Source: Gammaproteobacteria bacterium | GTDB taxonomy: Bacteria; Pseudomonadota; Gammaproteobacteria; Nevskiales; Nevskiaceae | Direction of reading: 5' to 3' | Assembly (NCBI GenBank): GCA_022599775.1 | Contig: JAHZLQ010000055.1 | Coordinates: forward strand, 1-49,439 | Length of the DNA stretch: 49,439 nucleotides | Part shown: one piece after another, positions 41,864-49,439 of the stretch | Layout of the letters: every line of letters begins with the position of its first letter | How positions within the stretch are numbered: position 1 is the first letter of the stretch | Notes under the pieces: generated by a model | The model's database searches: none | Told to the model about the DNA's origin: nothing | The model's input: the letters and a program-made list of their open reading frames with translations, nothing else | Program-made: the position numbers and the translations under genes

Positions 41864-42760
41864 GTGAGTGACATCAATGGCCCTGCCGCACTGTATCTGG
41901 TCGACGCCACGATTTATGTATTTCGCGCCTGGTTTTCGATCCCGGACAAGGTTCTTGATCGCGAGGGCCGCCCGTTCAACGCCGTGCATGGCTTTTCAGG
42001 ATTCGTGGCCGAATTTCTGAAAAAGGCGGCGCCGCGGCATCTGGCGTTCGGCTTCGATGAAAGCCTGAGCAGTTCGTTCCGCAACGAGATCGATCCCGGT
42101 TACAAAGCGAACCGTGAGGCCGCGCCGGCGGACCTCATGGAGCAGCTTCGACGTTGTCGCGCCGTGTGCCGCGCCATCGGCGTGTTGGAAATGGCCGATT
42201 TGCGCTACGAGGCCGACGATCTGATCGGCAGTTTGGCCGCGCGTGCCGGCGATGCGCCGCTGGTGATCGTGACCCGCGACAAGGATCTGGCGCAGTTGCT
42301 GCGCCCGGGGCGGGCCGACCAGTTGTGGGACTTCGCCGCGGACCGCTTGCGCGGCGCCGAACAGGTCGAAGCCGAATACGGCGTCCGGCCCGAGCAGTTC
42401 GCGGATTATCTCGCCCTGGTGGGCGACCCGGTCGACAACATCATCGGCGTTCGCGGTATTGGCGCCAAGGCCGCCGCCGCGCTGCTGCGCCATTTCGGGG
42501 ACCTGGACGGAATCTACGCCGCGCTCGATCGGATCGCCGAAACCGGGCTGCGCGGTTCGGTGCGCCTTGCCGACCTGCTCGCCGCCGGGCGCGAAGCGGC
42601 CTATCTGGCACGACGCCTCAGCGTGATTCATTGCGAGGTGCCGCTGGCGGAGGTCGACACCCGCTGGAACCCGCCGCCATGGCGCGAGGCACTGGCGGCG
42701 CTGGAGGCGGTGGGCTTGAGTGAGCGCCTGGCGCGCCGGATCGTCGACCAGCTTCCCTGA
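41864..42760 (+). CDS. 5'-3' exonuclease (Pol I-like flap nuclease domain)
   Basis: 298 residues from GTG 41864, with GGAG upstream; the frame before it is not conserved. It has the stand-alone 5' nuclease fold: ALYLVDATIYVFRAWFSIPD (first acidic residue), FGFDESLSSSFRNEIDPGYK, the acidic cluster YEADDLIGSLA and VTRDKDLAQLL. The helix-hairpin-helix region is DYLALVGDPVDNIIGVRGIG. This group acts on 5' flaps and RNA primers in repair and replication, like the N-terminal domain of DNA polymerase I or ExoIX. No polymerase domain is attached. Confidence 0.93.
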   Translation: MSDINGPAALYLVDATIYVFRAWFSIPDKVLDREGRPFNAVHGFSGFVAEFLKKAAPRHLAFGFDESLSSSFRNEIDPGYKANREAAPADLMEQLRRCRAVCRAIGVLEMADLRYEADDLIGSLAARAGDAPLVIVTRDKDLAQLLRPGRADQLWDFAADRLRGAEQVEAEYGVRPEQFADYLALVGDPVDNIIGVRGIGAKAAAALLRHFGDLDGIYAALDRIAETGLRGSVRLADLLAAGREAAYLARRLSVIHCEVPLAEVDTRWNPPPWREALAALEAVGLSERLARRIVDQLP

Positions 42761-42894
42761 GCCGCCAGCCGATCGTTCGCGGCGCGTCGTGCCGTCGCGA
42801 ACGGTTCACGATTTATTTGCATCCGCTGCATCTGTCCCCGCCTCCCGGGCGTAGAGACCTGAGACAACCGTCCACGTCCCCGACAGGAGCAGAG

Positions 42895-44454
42895 ATGATC
42901 AAGGGAAGCGCAGCAAAATACGCCGCGGCACTATTGGCCGCTGGCGCCTGCATGGGCGCGCAAGCGTCCAGCCATCGCGAAGCACCGTTCATCACCGAGC
43001 AGCCCAAGGTGGACGGAACCGACTTCTACATGTTCCGGAGCTACGAACCCGGTCGCGACGGTTTCGTCACGATCCTCGCCAACTACCTGCCCTTGCAGGA
43101 CCCGTATGGCGGCCCGAACTACTTTTCGATGGACCCGAACGCGCTCTACGAAGTGATGATCGACAACGACGGCGACGCCGTCGAGGACATCACTTTCCAG
43201 TTCCGCTTCACCAACACCTACAAGGGTCTGTCCCTGCCGATCGGCCCGGACGGATCGGACGTCGCGGTGCCATTGCTTAACATCGGCGGAATCGGCCCCA
43301 ATGCCGAAGACACCGACAATCTCGGTCTGATCGAGACTTATACGCTGACCCTGGTTCGTGGCGACCGTCGCACCGGCATGGCCGAAATGGCCACCAACAT
43401 GGACGATGGCGGCACCAGCTTCGCCAAGCCGATCGACTACATCGGCACCAAGTCGCTTCCGGACTACGAAACCTACGCCGAAGACCACATCCAGACGGTC
43501 GGCATTCCGGGTTGCAGCGACGGCCGCGTCTTCGTCGGCCAGCGCAAGGAAGGTTTCGTCGTCAACCTTGGCGAAGTCTTCGACCTCGTGAACCTCAATC
43601 CGCTCGGTGCGCGCGACGCGCGTCCGAACACCATCGGCAACAAGAACGTCACCACGATGGCGCTCGAAGTGCCGGTCGACTGTCTGGTGGGCGACGGCGG
43701 CCCGATCGTCGGCGGCTGGACCACGGCCAGCCTGCGTCAGGCGCGCGTGCTCAACCCGGTTCCGCAGGGACCGACCACCGATCTCCCGGACACCAAGGGC
43801 CCGGCCGTCGAAGGCGGCGCCTGGACCCAGGTTTCGCGTCTCGGCTCGCCGCTGGTCAATGAAGTCGTGATCGGCGTTCCGGACAAGGATGCGTTCAACG
43901 CCAGCCTGCCCAAGGACGACCTCGACAACTTCGCCACCTACGTGACCAACCCCACGCTGCCGGTGTTGCTCAACGTGCTGTTCGGTGTCGAAGTGCCGGC
44001 CACGCCGCGCAACGACCTGGTCGCCGCGTTCGTGACGGGCATCACCGCCACGGTCAACGGCGCGCCGTTCAACTTCACCCAGCCGGCCGATCAGACCGGT
44101 GTGGGCGAGATGCTGCGTCTCAATACCGCCGTAGGTCCGGTGCCGGCCGCCGAACAGAGCGATCTCGGCTTCCTGGCCTGTGATCTCGGTGGCTTCCCGA
44201 ACGGACGCCGTCCTTACGACGACGTGACCGACATCGCCCTGAACGTGGCGCTCGGCGCGATTGCCGAGAACCCGAACAATCTGCAGACCTGCGATGTCAG
44301 CGGCGAAACGCCGGTGGTGGTCAATGAGGGTGCGGTCGTCAACGACGGTGCCGAAGCTTCGCCGAGCGACTACATGACGGTGTTCCCGTATCTCGCGACG
44401 CCGCTGCCGGGCGCCGGTGGTTCGGCGCCGGCATCGGTCGCCGCGCTGCGCTAA
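42895..44454 (+). CDS. DUF4331 family secreted protein
   Basis: 519 residues from ATG 42895 (AGGAGC upstream). The signal ends near AQASSHREAP; this S-S-H-R-E-A-P start of the mature protein is the hallmark of DUF4331. Further family segments are TDFYMFRSYEPGRDGFVTIL and LRLNTAVGPVPAAEQSDLG. It is probably periplasmic or secreted, function unknown. A small lipoprotein gene follows after 12 bases and the pair ends at a terminator, so they are probably co-expressed. Confidence 0.88.
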   Translation: MIKGSAAKYAAALLAAGACMGAQASSHREAPFITEQPKVDGTDFYMFRSYEPGRDGFVTILANYLPLQDPYGGPNYFSMDPNALYEVMIDNDGDAVEDITFQFRFTNTYKGLSLPIGPDGSDVAVPLLNIGGIGPNAEDTDNLGLIETYTLTLVRGDRRTGMAEMATNMDDGGTSFAKPIDYIGTKSLPDYETYAEDHIQTVGIPGCSDGRVFVGQRKEGFVVNLGEVFDLVNLNPLGARDARPNTIGNKNVTTMALEVPVDCLVGDGGPIVGGWTTASLRQARVLNPVPQGPTTDLPDTKGPAVEGGAWTQVSRLGSPLVNEVVIGVPDKDAFNASLPKDDLDNFATYVTNPTLPVLLNVLFGVEVPATPRNDLVAAFVTGITATVNGAPFNFTQPADQTGVGEMLRLNTAVGPVPAAEQSDLGFLACDLGGFPNGRRPYDDVTDIALNVALGAIAENPNNLQTCDVSGETPVVVNEGAVVNDGAEASPSDYMTVFPYLATPLPGAGGSAPASVAALR

Positions 44455-44466
44455 GGGAGTGTTCTC

Positions 44467-44733
44467 ATGCAAAAGCTACTGCCGATCTCCTTGATGGTGC
44501 TGTCGCTCGCAGGCCTGGCGGCCTGCGACGACAACGACATCAACATCAACACGATGACACCACCGGAACCTCCGCCGCCGCCCGTGATGATGGACACGGA
44601 CTTCTCGGCGCTGGTGGTCGATCAGATCAACATGAACACCGACGAGACCAGCGCACCGCTCGCGATCAACGATCTGGCGTTCACTTTCGATGGCCTGTTC
44701 ATCGACCTGACCCTGCTGACCGACGGCGAATGA
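44467..44733 (+). CDS. Small acidic lipoprotein
   Basis: 88 residues. The signal MQKLLPISLMVLSLAGLAAC has a lipobox (LAAC, Cys20). The mature part is short and acidic, with a proline run (PPEPPPPPV), and has no recognised domain. It follows the DUF4331 gene by 12 bases and precedes a strong terminator, suggesting a partner or anchor for the DUF4331 protein. This is inference. Confidence 0.8.
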   Translation: MQKLLPISLMVLSLAGLAACDDNDININTMTPPEPPPPPVMMDTDFSALVVDQINMNTDETSAPLAINDLAFTFDGLFIDLTLLTDGE

Positions 44734-44755
44734 CCCTGCGCCGTTGTCTTGATTG

Positions 44756-44782
44756 GCCCCGCTTCGGCGGGGCTTTTTTTTC
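44756..44782 (+). terminator. Rho-independent terminator after the lipoprotein gene
   Basis: GCCCCGC-TTCG-GCGGGGC followed by nine Ts, 22 bases after the stop. A textbook terminator. Confidence 0.95.
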
Positions 44783-44794
44783 GCTTATCCCCCT

Positions 44795-44890
44795 CATTCC
44801 TGACCAGCCATAGGCTTGATCCGGAATCCACGCGGCGCCCGGTAACGGCGCATGGATTCCGGGTTCCCGCTGCGCGGGCGCCGGAATGAC
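44795..44890. repeat. Dispersed repeat, second copy
   Basis: Begins TCATTCCTGACCAGCCATAG, carries GGCTTGATCCGGAATCCACG and ends CCGGAATGAC, as at 38679-38742. It is longer, with an extra internal GC-rich stem (CCCGCTGCGCGGG) before the end. Confidence 0.65.
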
Positions 44891-45020
44891 GGGGCGTATC
44901 GTTCGTCGTGAAGCGTGAGCTTGACGAATGCCCGCAAGTCCCGAGGCTGGCTCGCAGCCACGACCTCGACCCTTGATCGAATCAAGTCCGGTCAAGCATG
45001 ACGCCGCCCTCCCATACCTC

Positions 45021-45075
45021 GTCATTCCGGACAAGCCATAGGCTTGATCCGGAATCCACGCGACACCCGATGACG
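45021..45075. repeat. Dispersed repeat, third copy (3' end degraded)
   Basis: Begins GTCATTCCGGACAAGCCATA and carries GGCTTGATCCGGAATCCACG, but the closing CCGGAATGAC is reduced to GATGACGG. It ends 15 bases before the first MarR box. Confidence 0.65.
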
Positions 45076-45090
45076 GCACATTTCGACCTG

Positions 45091-45141
45091 ATCCTTTGCG
45101 TTCAAAGCAATACTTCGGCATAATCCTTTGCGTTCAAAGCA
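45091..45141 (+). promoter_or_regulatory. Promoter with tandem MarR-type operators
   Basis: TTGCGT (45096-45101), 17 bases, CATAAT (45119-45124) is a well-formed sigma-70 promoter. ATCCTTTGCGTTCAAAGCA occurs at 45091-45109 and again at 45123-45141, exactly 32 bases apart. Each holds the palindrome CTTTG-CGTT-CAAAG. The first covers the -35 and the second lies just after the -10, so a bound repressor would exclude polymerase. MarR as the ligand is inference from position. Confidence 0.75.
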
Positions 45142-45163
45142 TTCGTCCTCGTATCCCTCGAAC

Positions 45164-45622
45164 ATGCGGACACAGACATTTCTGGTGCTCGGCGCGCTGC
45201 GCAGAATCACGCAAGCGCTCGATACGCATTCCAAGTATCTCGAACAATCCGTGGGCTTCACCGTGCCACAGATGCTGGTGCTGGAGGCCTCGCGCTTCGA
45301 GGCCGAGCCGCTGAGCGCGGGCCGCATCGCGGAACGCGTGAGCCTGTCGCAAGGCACCGTGACCCTGATTCTCGACAAGCTCGAATCGCGCGGGCTGGTC
45401 AGTCGTGCCCGCGACGAAGGGGACCGGCGCAAGGTTTTGGTCACGCTGACTGCAGGCGGACGTCGCGTGCTCGAGTCCGCGCCGCCATTGATGCAGGCCC
45501 AGTTCATCCGCCGGTTCGAAAATCTCAGCGCTGAACAGCGCGAGGAACTGGTGCACTCGCTTGAACGCATTGCCGAACTGATGCACAGCCCCGAAGACGC
45601 AGGGCTGACGCCGGTGGCATGA
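45164..45622 (+). CDS. MarR-family regulator of the NAGGN cluster
   Basis: 152 residues from ATG 45164. A TTG at 45128 lies inside the operator and is rejected. The winged helix-turn-helix is clear: LSAGRIAERVSLSQGTVTLI, then LDKLESRGLVSRARDEGDRR and the wing KVLVTLTAGGRRVL. MarR dimers bind short palindromes and respond to small ligands or oxidation. It is the first gene of the asnO-ngg cluster, 49 bases before asnO. It probably represses itself and the osmolyte genes from the tandem boxes at 45091-45141; the signal is unknown. Confidence 0.92.
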   Translation: MRTQTFLVLGALRRITQALDTHSKYLEQSVGFTVPQMLVLEASRFEAEPLSAGRIAERVSLSQGTVTLILDKLESRGLVSRARDEGDRRKVLVTLTAGGRRVLESAPPLMQAQFIRRFENLSAEQREELVHSLERIAELMHSPEDAGLTPVA

Positions 45623-45671
45623 GCCACCGGACCCTCGAAACCCAACGAATCGAACCGAAAGGATCAATCTG

Positions 45672-47441
45672 ATGTGTGGATTTGCCGGCGAACGCCGCTA
45701 CGACGGAGCCCCCGCCGATATCGCCGCCGTGGCCTGCATGAACGAGATGCAGGCCAAGCGCGGGCCGGATGGCTCCGGTCTGTTCCAGGCCGGGCCGCTG
45801 GCCGTGGGCCAGCGCCGCCTCAAGATCATGGATCTGACCGAGCGCGCGCAGCAGCCGATGATCGACAACGAACTGGGTCTGGGCATCGTCTTCAACGGCG
45901 CCGTCTACAACCACCCGGAGCTGCGCCAGATCCTCAAGCAGAAGGGCTATCACTTCTGGTCGGAAGGCGACACCGAAGTGCTGCTCAAGGCCTACCAGGA
46001 ATGGGGCCTGGATTTCGTGCAGCATCTCAACGGCATGTTCGCGTTCGCGATCTGGGAGCGCGATTCGGGCCGTATCGTGCTCGGCCGCGACCGCCTGGGC
46101 ATCAAGCCCCTGTACTTCTCCAAGACCGCCGGCCGCCTGCGTTTCGCCTCCACGCTGCCGGCGATTCTCAAGGCCGGCGATGTCGATACCGACATCGATC
46201 CGGTGGCCTTGCACTACTACCTCAACTTCCACGCCGTGGTGCCGGCGCCGCATACCATCCTCAAGGGCGTGCGCAAGCTGGCGCCGGCGACGCTGGCGGT
46301 GATCGAGAAAGACGGCTCGATGCACCAGCACGAGTACTGGCGCCCCTCGTTCGAACGCACCGCCGAGGACGAGGCGCGCAGTTTCGAGGATTGGCGCGAC
46401 GACACGCTGGCCGCACTGCGTCTGGCCGTGAAGCGGCGTCTGGTCTCGGACGAACCGGTCGGCGCCCTGCTGTCCGGTGGTGTGGATTCGAGTCTGATCG
46501 TGGGTCTGATGAGCGAGGCCGGATCGAACCTGCGCAGCTATTCGATCGGCTTCGAGGACGTGGGCAAGGAAGAAGGCAACGAATTCCGTTACTCGGATAT
46601 CGTCGCCAAGCATTTCGGCACCGACCACGAACAGATCTTCATCGACAGCCGCACCCTGCTGCCGCGCCTGCCGGAGGCGATCGGCGCGATGAGCGAACCG
46701 ATGGTCTCGCACGATTGCGTGGCTTTCTATCTGCTGTCCGAGGCGGTGTCCAAGCGCAGCAAGGTGGTGCAGAGCGGGCAGGGCGCGGACGAGGTGTTCG
46801 GCGGCTATCACTGGTATCCGCCGATGCTTCAAGGCGGCGATCCGTTCACGATCTATTCCCAGGGCTTCTGCGACCGCACGCATGACGAATACGCGGACGT
46901 GGTCGACCCGCGGCTGCTGGGCGAGGATCACGCGCGCAAGTTCATCGCCGATCACTTCGGTCTGCCCGGCGCACCCGATGCCATCGACAAGGCGCTGCGC
47001 CTGGATACGCAGATCATGCTGGTCGACGATCCGGTCAAGCGCGTGGACAACATGACCATGGCCTGGGGCCTGGAAGCGCGCGTGCCGTTCCTGGACCATG
47101 AGCTGGTCGAGCTGGCGGCGAAGATTCCGGGGCGCCACAAGATCGCCGAAGGCGGCAAGTACGTGCTCAAGGAAGCCGCGCGCCAGGTCATTCCGGCAGC
47201 GGTGATCGACCGGCCCAAGGGCTATTTCCCGGTGCCGGCGCTGAAATATCTGCAGGGCGACTTCCTCGAATACACGCGCGATCTGCTCGATGCGCCGGCT
47301 GCGCGCAGCCGCGGCCTGTTCAAGCGCGACTATGTCGAGATGTTGTTCCAGTCGCCGGAATCGCATATCACCCCGCTGCGCGGGTCCAAGCTGTGGCAGC
47401 TCGCCTTGCTCGAAGCCTGGCTGCAGACGCACGTTTCGTAA
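45672..47441 (+). CDS. asnO: N-acetylglutaminylglutamine amidotransferase
   Basis: 589 residues. Class II glutamine amidotransferase start MCGFAGERRYDG with nucleophile Cys2, and AKRGPDGSG and VFNGAVYNHPELR in the glutaminase domain. The synthetase domain carries the ATP loop SGGVDSS at 268-274. It is asparagine-synthetase-like and, with Ngg next door, belongs to the system that makes N-acetylglutaminylglutamine amide, an osmoprotectant of Sinorhizobium and Pseudomonas. It amidates the dipeptide using glutamine and ATP. Confidence 0.94.
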   Translation: MCGFAGERRYDGAPADIAAVACMNEMQAKRGPDGSGLFQAGPLAVGQRRLKIMDLTERAQQPMIDNELGLGIVFNGAVYNHPELRQILKQKGYHFWSEGDTEVLLKAYQEWGLDFVQHLNGMFAFAIWERDSGRIVLGRDRLGIKPLYFSKTAGRLRFASTLPAILKAGDVDTDIDPVALHYYLNFHAVVPAPHTILKGVRKLAPATLAVIEKDGSMHQHEYWRPSFERTAEDEARSFEDWRDDTLAALRLAVKRRLVSDEPVGALLSGGVDSSLIVGLMSEAGSNLRSYSIGFEDVGKEEGNEFRYSDIVAKHFGTDHEQIFIDSRTLLPRLPEAIGAMSEPMVSHDCVAFYLLSEAVSKRSKVVQSGQGADEVFGGYHWYPPMLQGGDPFTIYSQGFCDRTHDEYADVVDPRLLGEDHARKFIADHFGLPGAPDAIDKALRLDTQIMLVDDPVKRVDNMTMAWGLEARVPFLDHELVELAAKIPGRHKIAEGGKYVLKEAARQVIPAAVIDRPKGYFPVPALKYLQGDFLEYTRDLLDAPAARSRGLFKRDYVEMLFQSPESHITPLRGSKLWQLALLEAWLQTHVS

Positions 47442-47487
47442 TGAAGCATCCGGACAGACACGCCCAGCGTCGTCAGGGAGAATCCGA

Positions 47488-49227
47488 ATGAGCGAAGCCT
47501 CCATACGCAAACCCGCTGCGGATGCATCGAAGCCCGCGCCCAATAATCGCAACGTGACCCTGGAATGCGGTTGGGGTCAGCTGATCCTGGCGCAGACTTT
47601 CGACAATCCGGCGGACGTGGCCCGTGCCGTCATGTCGGAGCGCGATGGCGCGCGCAACATCGCGATGTACGTGCGCGATCCGCACGTGATCCTGGCGCAG
47701 TCGCCGCAGATGCTGTTTCTCGATCCCTCGCATACCTTTCGTCTGCGTCTGGACCGCTATGATCCGGACAGCCTCAAGCTGCGCGGGCTGACGATCCGGC
47801 CGATCGAATCGATGCAGGATGCCGAGTCGATCAACCGCATCTATCAGGCGCGGCGCATGGTGCCAGCCGATCCGGGCTTTCTCTGGCAGCACCGCAAGTC
47901 GCCGAACATCACCTATCTGGTGGCGGTCGACGAAGCCACCGATACCGTGGTCGGCACCGTCACCGGCGTGGACCACTGGAATGCCTTCGGCGATCCCGAG
48001 AACGGTTCCAGCCTGTGGTGTCTGGCGGTGGACCCCTGCGCGACGCAGCCCGGCGTGGGCATCGCGCTGGTCAACTACCTGTCCGGCTTCTTCAAGGAGC
48101 GCGGTCGCAGCTACATGGACCTGTCGGTGATGCACGACAACGAACAGGCCATCGGGCTGTACGAGAAGCTCGGCTTCGAACGCGCCCCGGAATTCGCGGT
48201 CAAGCGCAAGAACGCGATCAACGAGCCGCTGTACACCGGGCCCACGGTGCAGGCCGATGAAGGGCTCAACATCTACGCCAAGATCATCGTCGACGAGGCG
48301 CGGCGACGCGGCATCAACGTCGAGATACTGGACGCCGAGGCCGGTTATTTCCGTCTGTCCCTGGGCGGACGTTCGATCATCTGCCGCGAGTCGCTGTGCG
48401 AGCTGACCAGCGCCATTGCAATGTCGCGCTGTGCCGACAAGCGTGTGACCAGTCGCCTGCTGGCGCAGGTCGGACTGTCCGTGCCGCAGCAGCGCGTCGC
48501 CGACGGCAGCGGCGAGGATCTGGCGTTTCTGAAGACGCACGGTTCGGTCGTGGTCAAGCCCGCCGATGGCGAACAGGGCGCCGGCATCAGCGTGGACGTG
48601 CGGACCGCGCGCGAGCTGCGCACGGCCATCCGCAGTGCGCGCCACCATGGCGACACCGTGCTGATCGAACAGTATTGCTCAGGGCAGGATCTGCGCATCG
48701 TTGTGATCGGTTACAAGGTGGTGGCGGCGGCGCTGCGCAAGCCGCCGGTGGTCACCGGCGACGGACGCCATAGCGTGCGCGAACTGATCGAGAAGCTGTC
48801 GCGCCGGCGCGAAGCCGCCACCGGTGGCGAGTCGAAGATTCCGATGGACGCGGAAACGGAACGATCGGTGAAGCTGGCCGGTCACAAGATGGATGAAGTG
48901 CTTGCGGAGGGCTGCAAGCTGGCCGTACGCAAGACCGCCAATCTGCATACCGGTGGCACCCTGCACGACGTGACGCACATCCTGCACCCGCGTCTGTGCG
49001 CGGCCGCGATCGAGGCCGCCAAGGCGCTGGAAATTCCGGTGACCGGTCTGGACCTGCTGGTGCCGTCGCCGGCCAAGCCGGACTACGTGGTGATCGAGGC
49101 CAACGAGCGTCCCGGGCTGGCCAACCACGAACCACAACCCACGGCTGAACGGTTTCTGGATCTGTTGTTTCCGTTCAGCATTACGCGTGAATACAAATAT
49201 GAAGAACATGCAGAAGCTGGACATTGA
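47488..49227 (+). CDS. ngg: N-acetylglutaminylglutamine synthetase
   Basis: 579 residues from ATG 47488 (AGGGAGAA upstream). The N-terminal part contains a GNAT acetyltransferase fold (LAVDPCATQPGVGIALVNYL, SVMHDNEQAIGLYEKLGFER). The C-terminal part is an ATP-grasp ligase (SVVVKPADGEQGAGISVDV, VLIEQYCSGQDLRIVVIG, YVVIEANERPGLANHEPQP). One protein thus acetylates glutamine and joins it to a second glutamine. It lies 46 bases after asnO and overlaps the peptidase gene by 29 bases. Confidence 0.94.
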   Translation: MSEASIRKPAADASKPAPNNRNVTLECGWGQLILAQTFDNPADVARAVMSERDGARNIAMYVRDPHVILAQSPQMLFLDPSHTFRLRLDRYDPDSLKLRGLTIRPIESMQDAESINRIYQARRMVPADPGFLWQHRKSPNITYLVAVDEATDTVVGTVTGVDHWNAFGDPENGSSLWCLAVDPCATQPGVGIALVNYLSGFFKERGRSYMDLSVMHDNEQAIGLYEKLGFERAPEFAVKRKNAINEPLYTGPTVQADEGLNIYAKIIVDEARRRGINVEILDAEAGYFRLSLGGRSIICRESLCELTSAIAMSRCADKRVTSRLLAQVGLSVPQQRVADGSGEDLAFLKTHGSVVVKPADGEQGAGISVDVRTARELRTAIRSARHHGDTVLIEQYCSGQDLRIVVIGYKVVAAALRKPPVVTGDGRHSVRELIEKLSRRREAATGGESKIPMDAETERSVKLAGHKMDEVLAEGCKLAVRKTANLHTGGTLHDVTHILHPRLCAAAIEAAKALEIPVTGLDLLVPSPAKPDYVVIEANERPGLANHEPQPTAERFLDLLFPFSITREYKYEEHAEAGH

Positions 49228-49439
49228 CCACGAATATCTCAAGCAGACCTTGCTTGAGTTGCTGGCGATCCCGAGTCCCGTGGGCTTTACCGACGAGGTC
49301 GTGCACTACACCTGCGGCAAGCTCGGCGAACTGGGCGTTCCCTATGAACTGACGCGGCGTGGCGCGATCCGCGCCCCGATCAAGGGCGAAACCCACCGGC
49401 CGGCCTGCGCCGGGGTGGCGCATCTGGATAAGCTCGGCG
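49199..49439 (+). CDS. M42-family peptidase of the NAGGN cluster (partial)
   Basis: 80 residues before the window ends; 3' truncated. It begins MKNMQKLDIDHEYLKQTLLE, then LLAIPSPVGFTDEV and CAGVAHLDKLG, which match the start of the M42 zinc aminopeptidases found next to asnO-ngg. H in the AHLD segment is a metal ligand. ATG 49199 overlaps ngg by 29 bases; ATG 49208 is an alternative. Its probable role is turnover or processing of the dipeptide. Confidence 0.88.
   Translation, partial: MKNMQKLDIDHEYLKQTLLELLAIPSPVGFTDEVVHYTCGKLGELGVPYELTRRGAIRAPIKGETHRPACAGVAHLDKLG

Noticed and set aside
45128-45163. TTG start 36 bases upstream for the MarR gene
   Set aside because: It lies inside the second operator box, just after the -10 element, and leaves no room for a leader.

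Overview
The window looks like chromosome of a high-GC (roughly 64-66%) free-living gammaproteobacterium. The gene content (AlkB alkane monooxygenase with a rubredoxin, proton-translocating transhydrogenase, NAGGN osmolyte synthesis, cobalamin-dependent methionine synthase, DUF748/DUF1631/DUF6279/DUF6940 proteins) would suit a hydrocarbon-using member of the Nevskiales/Solimonadaceae or a relative. That placement is inference. No rRNA, tRNA, CRISPR array or prophage was seen.

Layout. 1-1132: tail of an IS4-type transposase, a solo GC-rich repeat and a membrane-anchored hypothetical protein. 1133-8364: a LysR regulator divergent from an oxidoreductase cluster (frameshifted aldo/keto reductase, PQQ-type sugar dehydrogenase, dihaem cytochrome c, 2Fe-2S and molybdopterin subunits of a xanthine-dehydrogenase-family enzyme, FMN reductase). 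8365-9350: gene-poor scar with a degraded REP-associated transposase and a REP-like palindrome. 9364-14206: Dcp-like lipoprotein peptidase, DUF748, DUF6940 and a ferritin-like protein. 14213-16419: two-gene osmoprotectant ABC importer. 16528-21022: CHAD/GNAT/DUF3465 operon, a RES-Xre toxin-antitoxin pair, a flavodoxin-like protein and small proteins. 21532-26025: large secreted subtilase with eight exactly spaced calcium-binding repeats and an unusual C-terminus that contains a lipoprotein signal with its own ribosome-binding site. 26174-31100: DUF1275 protein and metH. 31389-38660: DUF1631, alkB, rubredoxin, and a DUF6279/TPR-like/HupE operon. 38861-41716: pntAA-pntAB-pntB. 41864-44733: 5'-3' exonuclease, DUF4331 protein and a small lipoprotein. 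45091-49439: MarR regulator with a well-formed operator/promoter, then asnO-ngg-M42 peptidase for N-acetylglutaminylglutamine amide.

The most unusual feature is in metH. The reading frame is continuous, but about 162 residues (27765-28250) containing a complete DUF559 endonuclease-like domain sit in the linker between the cobalamin-binding and AdoMet-activation domains. The insert is bounded by GC-rich inverted repeats that translate into Pro/Gly/Ser-rich linkers. The nuclease domain has no start codon of its own upstream of its core, so as drawn it can only be made as part of methionine synthase. A solo copy of the same repeat lies at 140-168. This looks like a small mobile element that has colonised a coding sequence in frame without breaking the host protein.

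Two osmoadaptation systems (the importer and NAGGN synthesis) and two redox systems (the PQQ/molybdenum cluster and AlkB/rubredoxin) dominate the physiology. Regulatory palindromes are visible upstream of metH, alkB, the toxin-antitoxin pair and the NAGGN cluster.
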